Source: Ancylobacter oerskovii (GTDB taxonomy: Bacteria > Pseudomonadota > Alphaproteobacteria > Rhizobiales > Xanthobacteraceae). Taken from it: a stretch of DNA of 64,000 bases. Within the stretch, counting starts at the first letter, position 1, and each line of letters opens with the position of its first letter. Positions 61,007-64,000 of the stretch are shown here, one piece after another. The DNA is taken from contig NZ_JAHBGB010000044.1 in NCBI RefSeq assembly GCF_018390555.1, positions 89,424-153,423 on the forward strand. The letters run 5' to 3'. A program made the position numbers and the translations under genes. The notes beneath the pieces were generated by a model. It saw nothing but the letters and a program-made list of their open reading frames with translations, ran no database searches and had not been told where the DNA came from.

Positions 61007-61059
61007 ACCACGGTGGTCTTGACCGCAATGCACCACGGTGGTTAGGTGATCACCGTGGT
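61007..61059. promoter_or_regulatory. Three ACCACGGTGGT operators in a divergent promoter
   Basis: ACCACGGTGGT at 61007-61017 and 61032-61042, and a one-mismatch inverse copy ATCACCGTGGT at 61049-61059. They lie between the divergent starts at 60971 and 61075. The short palindromic units in a cluster suit an RHH regulator. Confidence 0.7.
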
Positions 61060-61074
61060 TAACGGAGATTTTCC

Positions 61075-61272
61075 ATGAGTTCGGACATGAAGGATGAGCA
61101 GCTCGATTTGGTGTGGGGTCTCGGAGCGATCGGAAAGCTAATCGGGAGAAGCCTTCGGCAAACGCACTACATGGCCTCGACGGGCAAGATCCCGGCGAGG
61201 CAAATCGGAGGGCGATGGGTCGCCGAGCGCAGCCAACTGCTGAACTTTTTTCGTGGGGAGGCCGCCCGATGA
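61075..61272 (+). CDS. AlpA/excisionase-like small DNA-binding protein
   Basis: 65 aa: WGLGAIGKLIGRSLRQTHYM, then ASTGKIPARQIGGRWVAERSQL. This is the MerR-like winged helix of AlpA/HTH-17 excisionase proteins, complete in one domain. Divergent from the RHH-int operon. Confidence 0.7.
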   Translation: MSSDMKDEQLDLVWGLGAIGKLIGRSLRQTHYMASTGKIPARQIGGRWVAERSQLLNFFRGEAAR

Positions 61273-61559
61273 CCAGCCAGCTTGAACGAGACGTCGAATT
61301 TGCTGTCGAAGTCGGGCGCAACAAGGCTCAGGCGGCCGAAGCTCGCTTCGCGAAGCTCGCCGATGCCACTTATGGGCATGGTTACGATGCGAAAATCGCG
61401 ATCGAGCTCGCTGAGGATATTCTTGAGGGCGCGGACCTCCGGCAGGGAGGGCGCATGTTGGCCGATCATGAGGTCGACCGGGTTCTCTGGCTGCTGTCGA
61501 AGGCTCACGACGCAGCCCAGGCGTTGACTGCTCCCGAGATGGCGGTGGGCGACGAATGA
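61269..61559 (+). CDS. Small element protein of unknown function
   Basis: 96 aa, largely helical (RDVEFAVEVGRNKAQAAEAR; DHEVDRVLWLLSKAHDAAQA). ATGA overlaps with both neighbours. No family recognised. Confidence 0.5.
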   Translation: MTSQLERDVEFAVEVGRNKAQAAEARFAKLADATYGHGYDAKIAIELAEDILEGADLRQGGRMLADHEVDRVLWLLSKAHDAAQALTAPEMAVGDE

Positions 61560-61804
61560 GCGCTCGCCTTCCACGTCTGGAAATCACCCGGTCAATTTCT
61601 CTCGGCGGCGACGCCGGGCTCTCCTCGGTCGAGTCCGCCGAGTTGGTGCTCCGGCGCCCCGACGGCCGCGGGCAGCTGACCGTCTCCGTTTACCTCGGAG
61701 AGGTGCGACTGCCGTGGGCAACCCAGCTACGGCGGCTCGGATACGACACCGGTATGATCGCGCAGGCCGAACGGCTGGTACTCGCCGCGGGAGAAGAGGC
61801 ATGA
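61556..61804 (+). CDS. Small element protein of unknown function
   Basis: 82 aa, beta-rich start (LPRLEITRSISLGGDAGLSS) and helical end. Coupled by ATGA on both sides. No family recognised. Confidence 0.45.
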   Translation: MSARLPRLEITRSISLGGDAGLSSVESAELVLRRPDGRGQLTVSVYLGEVRLPWATQLRRLGYDTGMIAQAERLVLAAGEEA

Positions 61805-62544
61805 GCGCCGCTCTTGCTGTTGCCCGCGCCGAGCTCGAGGTCATCCGCCAGCAGCCCGGCTTCGATGAGAGCGACTTCCATACATATGGCGACGCGGAGC
61901 GTTTCTCCGCCCGGCATCGCCTGAACGGCGAACAATTCCTCGCCGTTCTACGCGATACCAGGCCGAAGGCATCGTCGGATCGCTTCAAATGGCATGCGGC
62001 GGTCATACGCGACCGCCGGATAGCCGAGCGCGGTCTCCGCGTCGCCGGGGCTCTATTCGGTCATGCGGGGCCTACGGGCTATTGCTGGCCCAGCCAGGCG
62101 TCCCTCGCGCGCGCCACCAGTCTGGACGAAAGGACTGTCCGCCGCGTGCTGAAGGAGCTCGCCGGCCTTGGCGTCATCCGCCGCGTGCGGGCGATCGACC
62201 TGCCGCAGGAACTGGCGAGCATTGCCCTAGGGGGCGTAAGGGACGGCGGAAGTGGGCGCAGCTACCGTGGCGGAGCCTATGTTTTGGTACCGCCCGCTGA
62301 TTGGACCGCGATTGCTGTCACAGGGCTAAATCCGCCCTCTGACAACAGGGCGGAATCCGCCCTCTATAACCACCAGGATGAACCCGAACCTGCTTCGCAG
62401 GATTCTTTCACACAGATGGACAGTAACAGTTCTGGAACTGTCCCATTTAATGGAACCGTCCCTCGTTTCGATGAAGGAGCGATTCAGAACTGTGACTGTT
62501 GCTCCGAACCCCACGCGCGCGAGGGCCGTCATGACGCAGCGTAG
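61801..62544 (+). CDS. Replication-type winged-helix protein
   Basis: 247 aa from the ATG at 61801. The core AGALFGHAGPTGYCWPSQAS, then LARATSLDERTVRRVLKELA and GLGVIRRVR, is a helix-turn-helix of the kind found in phage and plasmid replication initiators. N-terminal helical region and a polar, low-complexity C-terminal tail (Ser/Asn/Glu-rich). It probably recognises an origin or regulates replication. Confidence 0.65.
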   Translation: MSAALAVARAELEVIRQQPGFDESDFHTYGDAERFSARHRLNGEQFLAVLRDTRPKASSDRFKWHAAVIRDRRIAERGLRVAGALFGHAGPTGYCWPSQASLARATSLDERTVRRVLKELAGLGVIRRVRAIDLPQELASIALGGVRDGGSGRSYRGGAYVLVPPADWTAIAVTGLNPPSDNRAESALYNHQDEPEPASQDSFTQMDSNSSGTVPFNGTVPRFDEGAIQNCDCCSEPHAREGRHDAA

Positions 62545-62779
62545 CGCCATCATCATCCCGTTCCCTGCCGCTAAGCGCACCGGCCGGATCCAGCGGGTGG
62601 CGGAGATCCTGAGCAGCCAGCACACGAAGCGCGGCGTTGAAGCCTATTGGCGGCGCACCGTCAACGACATGCGGCGGTCGATGGAGAAGGCTGGCCTCGA
62701 ACCCGAGATCATCGCCCGCGAGGTAGAGGACTTCCGCCGCGCCGTCGGCGCGGCCATGGTGCAGGGAGCCACGGCATGA
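62531..62779 (+). CDS. DUF6074-like small protein
   Basis: 82 aa from the ATG at 62531. The start IIIPFPAAKRTGRIQRVAEI and YWRRTVNDMRRSMEKAGL match a small Rhizobiales phage-associated family known to me as DUF6074, function unknown. Overlaps the upstream gene by 14 bp. Confidence 0.6.
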   Translation: MTQRSAIIIPFPAAKRTGRIQRVAEILSSQHTKRGVEAYWRRTVNDMRRSMEKAGLEPEIIAREVEDFRRAVGAAMVQGATA

Positions 62780-63030
62780 CCGCGACAACACAATTCATCG
62801 TCGCCCCTGTCGCCGTCACCGTCGAAGGCATCAGCCTGCCCGGCGGCGCAATGATCGCGGTCGAACTCGCCGAGCCGCGCCACCGGCATGCCATCCTCGC
62901 CCATCAGCCCGGCGGAGACGTGGAGATCATCGCCATGTACCCAGATGAGCGGGAGGCGAAGGACGCACTGGCCGACATGCTGCTGCGCCTCGCGGAGGCT
63001 GAGCGCCAGGCGGGGGCGACGGTGCAATGA
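62776..63030 (+). CDS. Small element protein of unknown function
   Basis: 84 aa. Beta-rich first half (FIVAPVAVTVEGISLPGGAM) and helical end (KDALADMLLRLAEAERQAG). Coupled by ATGA overlaps. Confidence 0.5.
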   Translation: MTATTQFIVAPVAVTVEGISLPGGAMIAVELAEPRHRHAILAHQPGGDVEIIAMYPDEREAKDALADMLLRLAEAERQAGATVQ

Positions 63031-63302
63031 ACGACCGCCCCATCCTCCTGTCCCGTGGCGAGTTGCTCGAGCTCCGCTGGACAGCGATGGGCCAGGTCCG
63101 TGGCGGCAGCTACGAGCCGGCCCCCAATCTCTTCATGCTGTGGCGGGACGGTCAGCTGATCGGCTTTACCAGCGAATTCGAGGCAGGCCTCACGCTCGGC
63201 GAGCGCTTCGCTCGCCAGTTCGGGTGCGAACTGATCGACGTCACCATAGAAACGACCGCGCCAGAGGATAGGCCGCAGTGGCCGCCCCTGCCCACGACCT
63301 GA
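63027..63302 (+). CDS. Small element protein of unknown function
   Basis: 91 aa, acidic, alpha/beta pattern (NLFMLWRDGQLIGFTSEFEA). Ends the rightward run of coupled genes; convergent with the HEPN-like gene 9 bp away. Confidence 0.5.
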   Translation: MNDRPILLSRGELLELRWTAMGQVRGGSYEPAPNLFMLWRDGQLIGFTSEFEAGLTLGERFARQFGCELIDVTIETTAPEDRPQWPPLPTT

Positions 63303-63311
63303 ACCGCAGAT

Positions 63312-63998
63312 CTATTGCGGTCGAACTAATCGGCCGCTCATGAAGTCAAAGGTGCCTGTCCAGAACAGCCGTGCCTCTGCCGAGATGCCTTCCCATGCAT
63401 AGTTGGCCCGAGCTCCTTCGACCGCCAGGACCATGTGCGTTCCGATTTTTATCGCAACAGCGAGGAGAGCATCGACCTCCTTGTACTCTGGTTTGTCGGG
63501 GACCTCATTGATGTCGTGAGCAAGTTCCTTACTGCGGGTAGCTGACAGGCGGCTCAGCGCCTGCTGCCCATCAGACGATGCTGAAAACTGCTCATACGTT
63601 TCGATGGCTGCGGATATTGCTGCTCTTACCTCGTCCGGGGACCTCAGCCGCTCCTCCCATGTCTCCGATTGGGCTCGACCGATGAGAACCTCTTGGACCC
63701 GTTCTTTCTTCAGAAGGTAGACCGCAACAGCGAAGCTTCGATGGTCAGAACTTTCTGAATTGCCACGATTGGGCTTCTCAAAAAGGCGAGACAGGCAAAA
63801 AATAATGTCTATTATCAAAGATCTGTGAATTATATTATAGATTTTCACAAATCCCGCATTCTTTGCATGACCACTCATTATCAATTTATTTGCTTCGGCC
63901 ATCGCGTGGTGAGCGACAATCGCTGCATTTATGTTTGCATGTATTCTGTATAGGCATGTATCCAGCCGCTCAATTTCATCTTGCGCGGAATCTGACAT
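63312..63998 (-). CDS. HEPN/AbiU2-like protein, possible defence cargo
   Basis: 228 aa, all-helical. FCLSRLFEKPNRGNSESSDH, then LSATRSKELAHDINE with an R-x5-H HEPN-type catalytic pair, resemble the AbiU2 HEPN family of abortive-infection proteins. The 5' third is notably AT-rich against its neighbours, a sign of separate acquisition. The ATG at 63998 is two bases from the window end; a further upstream start cannot be excluded. RNase activity is inferred only. Confidence 0.5.
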   Translation of the reverse strand: MSDSAQDEIERLDTCLYRIHANINAAIVAHHAMAEANKLIMSGHAKNAGFVKIYNIIHRSLIIDIIFCLSRLFEKPNRGNSESSDHRSFAVAVYLLKKERVQEVLIGRAQSETWEERLRSPDEVRAAISAAIETYEQFSASSDGQQALSRLSATRSKELAHDINEVPDKPEYKEVDALLAVAIKIGTHMVLAVEGARANYAWEGISAEARLFWTGTFDFMSGRLVRPQ

Positions 63999-64000
63999 GT

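Larger units (their letters stand above)
59304..64000. mobile_element. Left end of a second integrated element (continues past the window)
   Basis: Bounded on the left by the tRNA-Met fragment. Next to it are an integrase, a ribbon-helix-helix regulator, a divergent promoter with triple operators, an AlpA-like protein, coupled small genes, a replication-type winged-helix protein and a HEPN-like gene. It may be a phage, a satellite or an integrative plasmid; no structural genes are within view. Confidence 0.8.

Overview
The window is GC-rich DNA (very high third-position GC) from an alphaproteobacterium. The minCDE order, thiC under a TPP riboswitch, a XoxF-type methanol dehydrogenase, TTAA-N7-TTAA (CtrA-like) boxes and a GapR homologue point to the Hyphomicrobiales, possibly Xanthobacteraceae; the family is inference.

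Layout. (1) 1-2480: chromosome, with the end of a ROK/sugar-kinase-like gene and the minCDE division-site operon on the minus strand. (2) 2481-40476: a complete ~38 kb temperate podovirus-type prophage bounded by a 13-bp direct repeat. Its left arm holds a cargo gene, an integrase and small early genes on the minus strand, then a repressor/Cro switch with three matching operators. A long rightward operon follows: a ParB-like protein, GapR, many small overlapping genes, a Toprim primase-like protein and a replicative ATPase. Next come an iteron-like array, terminase, portal, scaffold, capsid, tail-tube genes, three ejection-type proteins (one of 1804 aa), a tail fibre with a putative SGNH esterase, and lysis genes. 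No phage RNA or DNA polymerase is visible. (3) 40477-42571: chromosome, with an ABC exporter. (4) 42676-56842: a minus-strand catabolic cluster of about 14 kb. It holds a LysR regulator, RidA, a branched-chain-amino-acid-type ABC importer (binding protein, fused LivH-LivM permease, LivG, LivF), a ureohydrolase-fold protein lacking one canonical metal ligand, a Rieske oxygenase, a D-2-hydroxyacid dehydrogenase, a LigI-like lactonase/amidohydrolase, a gamma-glutamyltransferase and a lone xoxF. (5) 57000-59080: TPP riboswitch and thiC. (6) 59304-end: the start of a second integrated element, in a tRNA-Met(CAU) gene, with integrase, ribbon-helix-helix regulator, three-operator divergent promoter, replication-type genes and a HEPN/AbiU2-like gene.

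How it fits together. The first prophage sits inside the minC upstream region, at a sequence that reads as a CtrA binding site. Both prophage ends keep a full TTAA-N7-TTAAC box, so the min promoter would stay CtrA-responsive after integration. A hairpin plus T-tract at the left end would shield minC from phage transcription. The catabolic cluster looks like one transport-and-degradation unit whose enzyme combination matches no pathway I know; its substrate cannot be read from the sequence. The other most unusual signal is a small gene (31297-31539) nested in another frame of the 1804-aa virion gene: over that stretch the third-position GC bias moves to the nested frame.
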